Source: a virus. From it: DNA of 39,407 nt. The stretch covers positions 1-39,407 of the IMG/VR virus record IMGVR_UViG_3300009507_003338. One strand, given 5' to 3'. The translations under genes were made by a program, and so were the position numbers. The notes below the pieces were generated by a model. It saw nothing but the letters and a program-made list of their open reading frames with translations. It was not told the DNA's origin and made no database searches. Of the stretch, positions 14,580-23,006 are shown piece after piece (position 1 is the stretch's first letter; every line of letters begins with the position of its first letter).

Positions 14580-15998
14580 ATGGAAGGACTAAAACTACCA
14601 ACACTTAAAAAGGTAGACCCAAATAAACCTAAAAAGAAGAAGATTCTACTTCTATCGGATGACCTCCGACTTCATAGTGGTATCGCCACACAATCTAAAG
14701 AAATAGTATTATCAACAATCCATAAATACGATTGGGTTCAGTTAGGTGCTGCATTAAAACATCCCGATGACCGTAAGGTATTTGATATATCATCAGATGC
14801 TGCAAAAGAATCCGGTGTAGAAGACGCATCTCTTAAAATTTACGCAAATAGTGGATATGGTAATCCAGATGTGTTAAGACAACTCATCAACATTGAAAAG
14901 CCAGATGCAATCCTACACTTTACCGACCCTCGTTTTTGGAAGTGGTTGTATGATATGGAAATGGAAGTACGGGAGTTTGTTCCTATTATGTATTATAACA
15001 TTTGGGACTCATTACCAGACCCAATGTGGAATGCACCCTTCTACGCATCGTGTGATTTGTTAATTTCTATCTCAAAACAAACATATGGTATTAACAAGAG
15101 AACTCTTGAGAAGTATGGTATGGCAAAAGAAGATTGGGCATATAAATACATTCCTCATGGAGTATCTAAACACTTTAGACCCTTACCATCAGATGACCAA
15201 AAGTTAGTTGAGTTCAAAGAAAAATATGGATTGAATCAGTATGACTTTGTGGTGATTTGGAATAACCGAAACATTCGTAGAAAAGTGCCAGGTGATGTAG
15301 TGATTGCATTTAATCAATTTGCAAAAGACCATCCTGATAGTAAGGTGTGTTTATTCTTACATACTCAACGAGTTGATGAAAATGGTACTGACTTGAATGA
15401 GGTAATCAAACACAATGGGCACTATGGTGACTATAAGTTTACCGACACCAAATTCTCAACGGAACAATTAAACTTATATTACAATTCAGGCGACATTATT
15501 TTAAATATTGCATCCAACGAAGGATTTGGTCTTGCATCTTGTGAAGCATTGAGAGCAGGTACACCAATCGTTGTAAATGTGACTGGTGGTCTCCAAGACC
15601 AATGTGGATTTGATTTGGAAGGTGAACCATTGACCGCAGAAGATTATGTGAAAATTGGGTCACTACATGATAAAAGAAAGTGGTCTAACAATGAACTACT
15701 TGGACATGGAAATTGGGCATATCCTACATGGCCATCTAATTTATCTCTCCAAGGGTCACCAATGACTCCATTTATTTTTGATGACCGAGTTGACTTTATG
15801 GAAGTTGCTGAGAAACTTGGATATGCTTTCAGAGCAGGTAGAGACCACTTGGAAAAAGTAGGTATGGAAGGTCACGAATGGGTGGTAAGTGAAAGTGGTA
15901 TGTCATCGGAAGAAATGGGTGTTTCGTTCATTGAAGCTATTGATGGGTGTTTTGAAAATTGGACACCTCGTAAAAGATTTGAAATATATTCAGCATGA
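14580..15998 (+). CDS. GT-B glycosyltransferase, GT4-like (1)
   Basis: A 472-residue glycosyltransferase. The N-terminal domain begins KILLLSDDLRLHSGIA, with the Gly motif of GT4 enzymes. The C-terminal domain has VVIWNNRNIRRKVPGDVVIA, the YYNSGDIILNIASNEGFGLA segment and SCEALRAGTPIVV, an EX7E-type donor-binding site (E in NEGFG, E in CEALRAG). Donor and acceptor are unknown. A basic N-terminal extension, LKLPTLKKVDPNKPKKKK, precedes the fold; nearly the same motif ends the next gene product. It is coupled by four bases to the next gene. Confidence 0.85.
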   Translation: MEGLKLPTLKKVDPNKPKKKKILLLSDDLRLHSGIATQSKEIVLSTIHKYDWVQLGAALKHPDDRKVFDISSDAAKESGVEDASLKIYANSGYGNPDVLRQLINIEKPDAILHFTDPRFWKWLYDMEMEVREFVPIMYYNIWDSLPDPMWNAPFYASCDLLISISKQTYGINKRTLEKYGMAKEDWAYKYIPHGVSKHFRPLPSDDQKLVEFKEKYGLNQYDFVVIWNNRNIRRKVPGDVVIAFNQFAKDHPDSKVCLFLHTQRVDENGTDLNEVIKHNGHYGDYKFTDTKFSTEQLNLYYNSGDIILNIASNEGFGLASCEALRAGTPIVVNVTGGLQDQCGFDLEGEPLTAEDYVKIGSLHDKRKWSNNELLGHGNWAYPTWPSNLSLQGSPMTPFIFDDRVDFMEVAEKLGYAFRAGRDHLEKVGMEGHEWVVSESGMSSEEMGVSFIEAIDGCFENWTPRKRFEIYSA

Positions 15999-17272
15999 AA
16001 AAGTTATGTGTAGTTAGTTGCCCAATCGCAACACGAAGTGGTTATGGTTCTCGTTCAAGAGATTTTGTTCGTTCTTTAATTGAGGTAAAGGGCGAGGAAT
16101 GGGATATTAAGATTTTACCTCAACGATGGGGTAATACGCCTCAAAACGCATTGACATCTGAAGATGGTGATTTAACATCACGATTCATCATAGGTCAGAT
16201 GCAACAAAAGCCGGATGTGTGGATTCAAATTACAATCCCAAACGAGTTTCAACCCATAGGTAACTATAATATTGGCGTATCTGCTGTTATAGAAACCACC
16301 GAGGCAAGTCCTCAATTTATTGAAGGGTGTAATCGAATGGATTTAACAATTGTATCATCACACCATTCTAAATCAACACTTGGCGCTACTTATGAAAAAT
16401 TAGATGAAAAGACCAAACAAAAAGTTGGTCAATTACGATTGGAAAAGCCAGTTGAGGTTTTGTTTGAAGGTTTTAACGATACCATCTATGATAACAAATT
16501 ACCAATACATCAATCGGTAAACGAAGTGATGGCTAGTGTAAACGAAGAGTTCGCTTTCTTGTTTGTAGGTCATTGGTTACAAGGTAATCTTGGAAATGAT
16601 AGAAAGAATGTAAGTGGATTGGTTCACACATTCCTAAATACATTTAAAAACAAGTTAAAACCACCGGCACTTATCCTAAAGACATCTATCACTTCACCTG
16701 GTATTACAAATGTTCACGAGTTGAGAAGCCGAATTGATATGATTAAAGGTATGATTGATTCTAAAAATCTACCTAACATCTACATTCTTGATGGTGACCT
16801 TTCAGATGAGGAGATGAACTCATTGTACAATCACCCAAAGGTGAAAGCACACGTTTCATTCACGCGTGGTGAGGGGTATGGTAGACCTTTGTTAGAGGCA
16901 TGTGTGAGTGGTAAACCTATCATTGCTTCTAATTGGAGTGGTCATTTGGACTTCTTGAACGCAGAATACAATTTCTTGGTAGGTGGTAAATTAGACCAAG
17001 TAGACTCATCTGCTGCAAATGATTGGATTCGTAAAGAATCTCAATGGTTTACTATAAATTATGGTGAAGCTGGTGGTATATTAAAATGGATTTACGATAA
17101 TTATAAGAAAGGACTTGAGAAGTCTCGTAAGAATCGTAAGTATGTAAAAGACAACTTCACACTTGATAAAATGTCAAGTAAATTGTCCGAAATACTTGAC
17201 ACTTACAAGGTTGGTGAGGGGCCTCAACAAGTTGAACTTAAATTACCAAAGTTAAAGAAAATAGATGCCTGA
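15995..17272 (+). CDS. GT-B glycosyltransferase, GT4-like (2)
   Basis: A 425-residue glycosyltransferase. N-terminal SCPIATRSGYGSRSRDFV carries the Gly-rich acceptor loop. The C-terminal half has EFAFLFVGHWLQGN, then VKAHVSFTRGEGYGRPLLEA with the EX7E-like pair (E in RGEGYG, E in LLEACVSG), and PIIASNWSGHLDFL. The last residues, LKLPKLKKIDA, echo the start of the preceding protein. It is coupled to both neighbours by 4- and 8-base overlaps. Together the two enzymes may add successive sugars; the substrate is not predictable. Confidence 0.85.
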   Translation: MKKLCVVSCPIATRSGYGSRSRDFVRSLIEVKGEEWDIKILPQRWGNTPQNALTSEDGDLTSRFIIGQMQQKPDVWIQITIPNEFQPIGNYNIGVSAVIETTEASPQFIEGCNRMDLTIVSSHHSKSTLGATYEKLDEKTKQKVGQLRLEKPVEVLFEGFNDTIYDNKLPIHQSVNEVMASVNEEFAFLFVGHWLQGNLGNDRKNVSGLVHTFLNTFKNKLKPPALILKTSITSPGITNVHELRSRIDMIKGMIDSKNLPNIYILDGDLSDEEMNSLYNHPKVKAHVSFTRGEGYGRPLLEACVSGKPIIASNWSGHLDFLNAEYNFLVGGKLDQVDSSAANDWIRKESQWFTINYGEAGGILKWIYDNYKKGLEKSRKNRKYVKDNFTLDKMSSKLSEILDTYKVGEGPQQVELKLPKLKKIDA

Positions 17273-17762
17273 TTATACAACAATGCATAGGAATCGTATG
17301 GCGGATGCAACTCGTATCTCTAAATCCAAATTGGAACGAGGTATGGTTGCAAAAATCCGTTATAAGAAAGTCGATGGTACGGCCGGAGACTACTATGTAT
17401 TTGTATTACAACCAAAGTTCAAAACATACTTTCATTGTTTAGACTTAAAGCATATCGCACCACCACAAATGGTAAAGTTAGCAGAAGATTTGAACGAGGT
17501 AATCAGTCAGACGCCAAAGGTAAAAAAGTTGGATTTAACAAAACTAAATTTAGATGTAAGTTCAAAACAATTTTACCTCAATGAGATTAGAAACAAAAAA
17601 TTAAAGACTGGATATCGTACTTTTATTGAAAAGAACATATCAACTGTTATGGTATATAATTACGACTATGGTGTTTTTGATAAAATTGCTACCGAAGCAG
17701 AACGTAGACAAAAAGCACAAGTAGAAAAAGATGATATGCCAGAATTCTTGAAAGACATATGA
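17265..17762 (+). CDS. Phage protein of unknown function
   Basis: A 165-residue basic protein without a recognised domain. A beta-rich middle (RYKKVDGTAGDYYVFVLQPK, then FKTYFHCLDLKHI) suggests a small barrel, followed by a KVKKLDLTKLNLDV segment and a helical C-terminus ending EKDDMPEFLKDI. It overlaps both adjacent glycosyltransferase-type genes by a few bases, so it is translated with them. It does not look like an enzyme of sugar metabolism; it could be a virion or morphogenesis protein lying within the cluster. Confidence 0.6.
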   Translation: MPDYTTMHRNRMADATRISKSKLERGMVAKIRYKKVDGTAGDYYVFVLQPKFKTYFHCLDLKHIAPPQMVKLAEDLNEVISQTPKVKKLDLTKLNLDVSSKQFYLNEIRNKKLKTGYRTFIEKNISTVMVYNYDYGVFDKIATEAERRQKAQVEKDDMPEFLKDI

Positions 17763-18610
17763 ACATTGATGTTGTTTTAAGGGGTGACACGCGAAATTAC
17801 TTGGCGAAAGTTCACAATAATTTTATAAAAATGGTAAAAGACCCATTGGTTGAGTTGGGTCATAATGTGCGTATATTTACTTATGTTTGGTATGAAAACA
17901 ACGATACCATATTACAAGATAAAATCAATAAAAAGTTACAAGTAACTGACACTCGTTTGTATAATAAAGATAGATATTACGACAAGCCGGGATACCGACA
18001 ATGGGATGTTTTTTGTCATATTATGGAAGACGCCCAAGAACGTGGTGATACTGATTTACTTTTTATTTGTAGGTTTGACACTATTTGGAAGCAGCCAGTT
18101 TCTAATTGGATGAGACTTGAAGATGATTCTTGGGATTTCATGTTGCCGTGGAAAGAATACGAGAGGTGGTGGAATCAACACAATCGAGTATCAGATACAT
18201 TCCATATCGTAAGAGTAAAAGAACACAATTTACAAAAGTCTATTGATGGGGTTCGTAGTAAAAGTGAATGGAACAACATTAGACAATTTCTAAATAGTGT
18301 AAATTCCGTAGAGAGACAGGGAATATCTCCAGTTACAGGAATTAGAGACCCATATAATGAAGAAGATTGGCATTTTAAGTGGTATATTGATTCCACGGTA
18401 GGCCACCATCTTTATAGACCTCTTCGTAGAGAGGGGTTGAATGTTGTATTTTCAGATGGTGGTTACTATGATTCCAATACTTATAATACAGGTGGTATGT
18501 TTGGTACAACTCCAACCATAAGAAAAAATCCAATATATTTATTGGTACACCCAAATGGTAACATTATATACCATTATGATGATGTTAATATTGAAGAATT
18601 AATAAAATGA
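17759..18610 (+). CDS. Putative glycosyltransferase-like protein
   Basis: A 283-residue protein, not clearly assigned. The N-terminus (IDVVLRGDTRNYL) and a TDLLFICRFDTIWKQPV strand resemble a nucleotide-sugar-binding fold with an aspartate motif (RFDT) where GT-A enzymes have DxD. The following WDFMLPWKEYERWW is aromatic-rich, as in sugar-binding loops, and the C-terminal NPIYLLVHPNGNIIYHYDD is hydrophobic. It is embedded with 4-base overlaps between other sugar genes. The glycosyltransferase role is inferred mainly from context. Confidence 0.5.
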   Translation: MNIDVVLRGDTRNYLAKVHNNFIKMVKDPLVELGHNVRIFTYVWYENNDTILQDKINKKLQVTDTRLYNKDRYYDKPGYRQWDVFCHIMEDAQERGDTDLLFICRFDTIWKQPVSNWMRLEDDSWDFMLPWKEYERWWNQHNRVSDTFHIVRVKEHNLQKSIDGVRSKSEWNNIRQFLNSVNSVERQGISPVTGIRDPYNEEDWHFKWYIDSTVGHHLYRPLRREGLNVVFSDGGYYDSNTYNTGGMFGTTPTIRKNPIYLLVHPNGNIIYHYDDVNIEELIK

Positions 18611-19224
18611 AAATAAGTTACGCAGTTACGGTATGTAATGAGTTTGTTGAAATCCAACGACTACTCACATTTCTAATTGACCGAAAACAACCTCAAGATG
18701 AAATTGTAGTATTCTATGATACAAACAATGGTACAAATGAAGTAGAACATTATCTAAATGTATTGGGTGATGCTATTCGTAGAATTGGATACCATTTTGA
18801 TGGTCATTTTGCAAATATGAAAAACGCATTGACCGAGGTTTGTAGTGGTGATTACATCTTTCAGATTGACGCAGATGAGATTCCCCATGAAGTTCTTATG
18901 GATAACTTACACGCAATTCTTGAAGAGAATAATGTTGATGTGGTGTTAGTACCAAGAGTAAACACCGTTGAAGGTTTGACATCAGACCACATCCAAAAAT
19001 GGGGATGGGGTGTAAATGACAAAGGTTGGGTAAACTTCCCAGACCCTCAATGGAGAGTCTACCGAAATTCAGAGTCAATTCGTTGGGAAAACAAGGTTCA
19101 CGAGAAACTCGTTGGATACGACACTATTTCAAATCTACCATGGGCAGAAGAGTTATCATTGTACCACCCAAAACATATAGAAAGACAAGAACGACAAAAC
19201 GAATATTACGAAACCCTATCGTGA
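18607..19224 (+). CDS. GT2-like (GT-A) glycosyltransferase
   Basis: A 205-residue family-2-type glycosyltransferase. The N-terminus ISYAVTVCNEFVEIQRLL is the typical first strand of a GT-A nucleotide-binding fold, followed by DEIVVFYDTNNGT. The metal-binding motif is DADEIP (in YIFQIDADEIPHEV). Later WRVYRNSESIRWENKVHEKL is a pattern common in short GT2 enzymes acting on LPS-like glycans. It is short for the family but looks complete. A 52-base gap without a gene follows, one of the few in this cluster. Confidence 0.8.
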   Translation: MKISYAVTVCNEFVEIQRLLTFLIDRKQPQDEIVVFYDTNNGTNEVEHYLNVLGDAIRRIGYHFDGHFANMKNALTEVCSGDYIFQIDADEIPHEVLMDNLHAILEENNVDVVLVPRVNTVEGLTSDHIQKWGWGVNDKGWVNFPDPQWRVYRNSESIRWENKVHEKLVGYDTISNLPWAEELSLYHPKHIERQERQNEYYETLS

Positions 19225-19276
19225 TGGGGGTTTTGGAAACGATTCGTGTGTCTCAAAGAAAATTTTACAATTTACT

Positions 19277-20107
19277 ATGTTTGATATAAAGCCATTTCGT
19301 GAACAAGTTATTGAGGTTTTAAAACAAACCGGCAATCATCATACCACAAAAGTAATCAACTTAAATAGGATGGGGATGGAATTCTCATACCATAGGTGGT
19401 TACACCCTTTTCAAGGAGATTGGGAAGTAGATTATTTGTTTACCGAAGAAATTTTAGGAAACCTATCCAAGATTATTTCACACAATTCCACTGTTATTGA
19501 TATTGGTGCTCAAGTTGGTAATATGTCAATTGCATATTCGTTGTTTGCAAACAAAGTTATTTCGTTTGAACCAAATCCTGCTACATTTGAGGTATTGGAG
19601 AAAAACTCCAAATTGAATCCAAACATTCATCCATTTAATTATGCTATTTCCGATGAAGAAGGTGAGTTAACTTTTCATTATTCGGATATGGGATTTTGTA
19701 ATGGTGGATTTGCTACTCGTACCCACCATGGTATTGGGGTAACTGGTCATCAAATTCCAATTGATGTATATGGTATTAACTTATCAAAGTTTGTTCAAGA
19801 AGAAAATATTGATTTGGGTAAGGTATCTCTTATAAAAATAGATGCCGAAGGCCACGATAAAGACATCTTGAAAACACTTAAACCTATTATTGAAACACAC
19901 AAACCTTATTTGATTACCGAAATCTATAATGGGTTAGATGTTCAAGAAACACAAGAGTTGTTAGATGTAGTACATTCTTATGGATACAAAATATACGATG
20001 AAGAGGTAAACAAGTGTAACATAGAAAACTTGGGTAAGGAAATAAAGTCCACTCAAGATATTCAACCGGGTTCCGGTCATAATCTATTTTGTGTTTATGA
20101 TTCCTAA
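19277..20107 (+). CDS. FkbM-family methyltransferase (1)
   Basis: A 276-residue SAM-dependent methyltransferase of the FkbM family, which O-methylates sugars or polyketides. Motif I is VIDIGAQVGNMSIAYS, followed by VISFEPNPATFEVLEKN (the acidic SAM ribose site) and the FkbM signature LIKIDAEGHDKDILKTL. About 60 residues precede the catalytic fold. In surface-glycan clusters such enzymes cap or decorate glycans. It overlaps the next gene by 11 bases. Confidence 0.85.
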   Translation: MFDIKPFREQVIEVLKQTGNHHTTKVINLNRMGMEFSYHRWLHPFQGDWEVDYLFTEEILGNLSKIISHNSTVIDIGAQVGNMSIAYSLFANKVISFEPNPATFEVLEKNSKLNPNIHPFNYAISDEEGELTFHYSDMGFCNGGFATRTHHGIGVTGHQIPIDVYGINLSKFVQEENIDLGKVSLIKIDAEGHDKDILKTLKPIIETHKPYLITEIYNGLDVQETQELLDVVHSYGYKIYDEEVNKCNIENLGKEIKSTQDIQPGSGHNLFCVYDS

Positions 20108-20849
20108 CAAACTACATTATGTTCACTTGAGTGGTGGGGGTAGACGGTGGAAACTACACCACTATCTATCCGTTAAATCCGCATACACACGAGGTGGGTT
20201 TAACTCCATTACAATTTGGATAGATACTGAACCCGATGGTGAGTGGTGGGATTTAACTAAACCAATGGTGAACATTCAGTTTGTAGAGCCGCCAAATGAA
20301 ATTTTTGGTAAACCAATTACGGAACAAGCACACAAATCTGATGTTATTCGACTTCAAGTTCTTTTAGAAGAGGGTGGGGTCTATGTGGACACGGATACTA
20401 TATTTGTCAAACCTTTTACCGAACTGTTAAATAACAAAGTAGTAATGGGTCAACAAGGAGTTGGTGGTTCGGAGGGGTTGTGTCCTGCTGTTATTTTATC
20501 AGAACCAAATTCAACTTTTCTTACACAATGGTTAATGGGATTTAGAGAGTCTTTTGGTGGTGGCCCACCGGGGTCTCCAACTTGGTGTACTCATTCGGTG
20601 GGATATCCGCTTTGGTTATCACGAAAAATTCCAAACGAAATCACTATTTTAAATCACGAAACTTTTTTTTGGCCGCTTTATCACCAAGACCATATTGAAA
20701 TGATGTTTGAGAATAATGTATCATTTCCCAATGCCTTCTCACACCACCTTTGGGAGAGTAGTGGTAAAAAGTATTTAGATGAAATGACACTTGACAAAAT
20801 AAAAGAGGATACGACCTCGTTTAATAAAATTGTAAAGGATTTAATATGA
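20097..20849 (+). CDS. DXD-motif glycosyltransferase (Gly_transf_sug / GT32-like)
   Basis: A 250-residue protein. It begins IPNKLHYVHLSGG, as in GT32-type enzymes, and has the conserved core AHKSDVIRLQVLLEEGGVYV followed by DTDTIFVKPF, where DTD is the metal-binding motif. Such enzymes transfer hexoses in LPS, capsule or O-glycans. The ATG at 20097 is preferred over an in-frame GTG two codons earlier because it gives the IPK/IPN start usual for the family. The 5' end overlaps the FkbM gene; the 3' end overlaps the next gene by four bases. Confidence 0.85.
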   Translation: MIPNKLHYVHLSGGGRRWKLHHYLSVKSAYTRGGFNSITIWIDTEPDGEWWDLTKPMVNIQFVEPPNEIFGKPITEQAHKSDVIRLQVLLEEGGVYVDTDTIFVKPFTELLNNKVVMGQQGVGGSEGLCPAVILSEPNSTFLTQWLMGFRESFGGGPPGSPTWCTHSVGYPLWLSRKIPNEITILNHETFFWPLYHQDHIEMMFENNVSFPNAFSHHLWESSGKKYLDEMTLDKIKEDTTSFNKIVKDLI

Positions 20850-22048
20850 ATATAGTTGTATATGCCGGTGATAACAAATACTATAAGGCACTTTTACCCA
20901 TAGTTTTAGAAATCAAAAAAAGAAATCACAATTTTTTATTTTTGTATAGTGAAGAAACACACTTAAAATACCCACACCAAAAAGAGTATTTTTCATATGA
21001 TGGTAGATTTCCACAAGAATTACAAGCAGTTGGTTCATCTACATTAGGGTTAAATTTACCATTTAAGCCGGATGTGTTGATATTGGCTAGAGAACGGTGG
21101 CAACCTGAACAATCAATTATTCGTGAATTTAAAGAGTCTTTTGGTGCAAAGATTTGTTTGGTAGAAGTAAGTAGTCATTTGTTAAATAACATTGAAAATA
21201 GGTTAGAAATGTTATCAAGAATGAACTATCCTCAAAATTTAGTTGACTATTTCTTTGAACATAGTGAATTTGCAAAAGAACGTAGACTTGATTGTATGGA
21301 GGAGTCATATCGTGACAAAATTGTGGTAGTGGGTAATCCAAGATTTTCAGATATCAAGTTACATAACAATCTTGAAAAATACAATATTAACCCTAATAAG
21401 AAAAAGATACTTTTTTGGGGAGTCATAAACACCACACGAAATATTGCATTTGATGCATTAAACGAATTGGCCAAAAAAACAAAAGACACTCATCAGATAT
21501 TTTACAAGTGCTATCCTGGAGAACCTTTAAACGAAAGATTTGCCCATCAATTCAACCCATTCGTAGTAGATGATGTTCAAGTTGTTTATGATGAAGATGA
21601 TATATTTGATATAGCATCCATTTGTGATACACATATTGGTCAAATCAGTAGTGTTTTTAACTTTGCCTTTTATTTTAATAAAAAAATTGTAAACTTGGAT
21701 AGTGTATGTAATGCATCCGAGCATATGAACAATATAAACACTTATATTTCAGAAACTGGAAATGGTGTGGAAGACTCCGCAAAATTTTGGATGAATATAT
21801 GGAAAATTCCCACGATTGAAGAGTTTATAAAATTTATCGATATTAGTAGATTATCTAAATTTAATGATACTAATTTGATAGTTATTAACAAAGTAATGGA
21901 AAATGCCATTCCATTTGATTGGGATATGAATTTCTTAAATGAGCCAAAAAAAGAATATGGTGATTTAATCACACTCTTTGATGAATATAAATTAGACGGT
22001 AAATCACCATCAAGAATACTAAACTTTTTAGAAGAAAAATATGATTAA
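20846..22048 (+). CDS. Putative GT-B glycosyl- or glycerophosphotransferase-like protein
   Basis: A 400-residue protein with a GT-B-like outline. The first half has MNIVVYAGDNKYYKALLPI and DVLILARERWQPEQ. The second half has KKILFWGVINTTRN, then HQIFYKCYPGEP and an IASICDTHIGQISSVFNFAF segment placed as the donor-binding region of CDP-glycerol transferase and UDP-GlcNAc-epimerase-like folds. No specific family is recognised. From about here to 26.9 kb the DNA looks more A+T-rich than the replication genes, which may mean separate acquisition. Confidence 0.55.
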   Translation: MNIVVYAGDNKYYKALLPIVLEIKKRNHNFLFLYSEETHLKYPHQKEYFSYDGRFPQELQAVGSSTLGLNLPFKPDVLILARERWQPEQSIIREFKESFGAKICLVEVSSHLLNNIENRLEMLSRMNYPQNLVDYFFEHSEFAKERRLDCMEESYRDKIVVVGNPRFSDIKLHNNLEKYNINPNKKKILFWGVINTTRNIAFDALNELAKKTKDTHQIFYKCYPGEPLNERFAHQFNPFVVDDVQVVYDEDDIFDIASICDTHIGQISSVFNFAFYFNKKIVNLDSVCNASEHMNNINTYISETGNGVEDSAKFWMNIWKIPTIEEFIKFIDISRLSKFNDTNLIVINKVMENAIPFDWDMNFLNEPKKEYGDLITLFDEYKLDGKSPSRILNFLEEKYD

Positions 22049-22712
22049 TACTTATAAATTCGGAAACGAGATTTTAACATTATCCTCTCAAGATACAGAA
22101 CATACTATTGGGCTGATTCAAAATGAATTATCAACTTATAACTCTATTTTTAATGTAGATTTTAAACCAGATGATGTGATATTAGATTTAGGTGCCAATT
22201 TGGGGATAATATCAATATTATTATCAAAAAAATTCCCATTCACTAAAATATATTCATTCGAGGCATCGCCAATCAATTATGATAACCTTGTTAAGAACAT
22301 TAATGATAATGGGTGCACAAACATAACTTCATTTAATCGTGCAGTATGGTCGAAAACGGGTGAAATATTAAAGATACCAACCTCACCAACAAATTCAGGT
22401 GGTTCATCTATATTTTACAAACCTGAATTTTATGAAAAATATCCAGTATCCGAGGTGGAGACCATATCTTTACCCGATATCTTTTTAGAAAATAATATCA
22501 AAAGTTGTAAGTTGATGAAAATTGATGTAGAGGGTTCTGAATATGAAATATTTAAAAATTTAACTTCCGAATATTATAGTAAAATAAATAATATTGCTAT
22601 TGAGTTTCACAGATGTGAGGCGGCCAAATCTTTTGATTTGCGGGGTAATCTTAAAATTAACAACATTCCTATTGTATGCGAATTCAACGCAGGAGGTGGT
22701 AAATTGGTGTAA
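22041..22712 (+). CDS. FkbM-family methyltransferase (2)
   Basis: A 223-residue SAM methyltransferase with FkbM motifs: DVILDLGANLGIISILLS (motif I), KIYSFEASPINYDNLVKN, a VETISLPDIF strand and LMKIDVEGSEYEIFKNL (FkbM signature). It is shorter than copy 1 and lacks the long N-terminal part. It overlaps the previous gene by eight bases and directly abuts the HAD phosphatase gene. The substrate is probably a sugar hydroxyl or carboxyl group; not determinable here. Confidence 0.85.
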   Translation: MINTYKFGNEILTLSSQDTEHTIGLIQNELSTYNSIFNVDFKPDDVILDLGANLGIISILLSKKFPFTKIYSFEASPINYDNLVKNINDNGCTNITSFNRAVWSKTGEILKIPTSPTNSGGSSIFYKPEFYEKYPVSEVETISLPDIFLENNIKSCKLMKIDVEGSEYEIFKNLTSEYYSKINNIAIEFHRCEAAKSFDLRGNLKINNIPIVCEFNAGGGKLV

Positions 22713-23006
22713 ATGAACATATATGTAGATATTGATGAAACAATATGTTTCTATGAGGGAGACCGTGATTATAATAAAGCAGTCCCAAATTTGGAAAATA
22801 TAAAAAAAATTCGTATATTGTACGAACAGGGACATACTATAACCTATTGGACTGCAAGAGGAAGTGTAACCGGACTTGATTGGTATGATGTAACAAAAAA
22901 ACAATTAGATGAGTGGGGATGTAAGTATCACCATTTAAGTGTTGGTGAGAAACCACCATACGATTTATTAATATGTGATAAAACAAAAAGAATAGAAGAG
23001 TTATGA
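22713..23006 (+). CDS. Short HAD-superfamily phosphatase
   Basis: A 97-residue capless HAD-like protein. Motif I is YVDIDETICFY (DxD nucleophile pair), motif II is ITYWTARGS, and the C-terminal YDLLICDKTK supplies the third/fourth acidic motif. Such mini-HADs occur in capsule and LPS gene clusters. Here it immediately precedes a NeuB-like synthase; it could remove a phosphate from the sugar before activation, as nonulosonate-9-phosphate phosphatases do, but that link is inferred from order only. It contains a promoter-like sequence at 22790-22821. Confidence 0.7.
   Translation: MNIYVDIDETICFYEGDRDYNKAVPNLENIKKIRILYEQGHTITYWTARGSVTGLDWYDVTKKQLDEWGCKYHHLSVGEKPPYDLLICDKTKRIEEL
22790..22821 (+). 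promoter_or_regulatory. Candidate intragenic promoter ahead of the NeuB-like gene
   Basis: TTTG at 22790-22793, a spacer of exactly 20 bases ending TTCG, and TATATTGT at 22814-22821, inside the HAD gene. Apart from the last two bases it matches the five intergenic promoters and could give the nonulosonate genes a separate transcript. Confidence 0.42.

Noticed and set aside
17846-17879. Possible further promoter (TTG ... GTATATTTAC) inside the 17759-18610 gene
   Set aside because: The -33 part is only TTG without the preceding T, the TCG extension is absent and there is no gene boundary nearby.
19200-19289. Possible frameshift joining the short GT2 gene to downstream codons
   Set aside because: The GT2 product already has its usual C-terminal features, and the other frames after 19224 lack family similarity.
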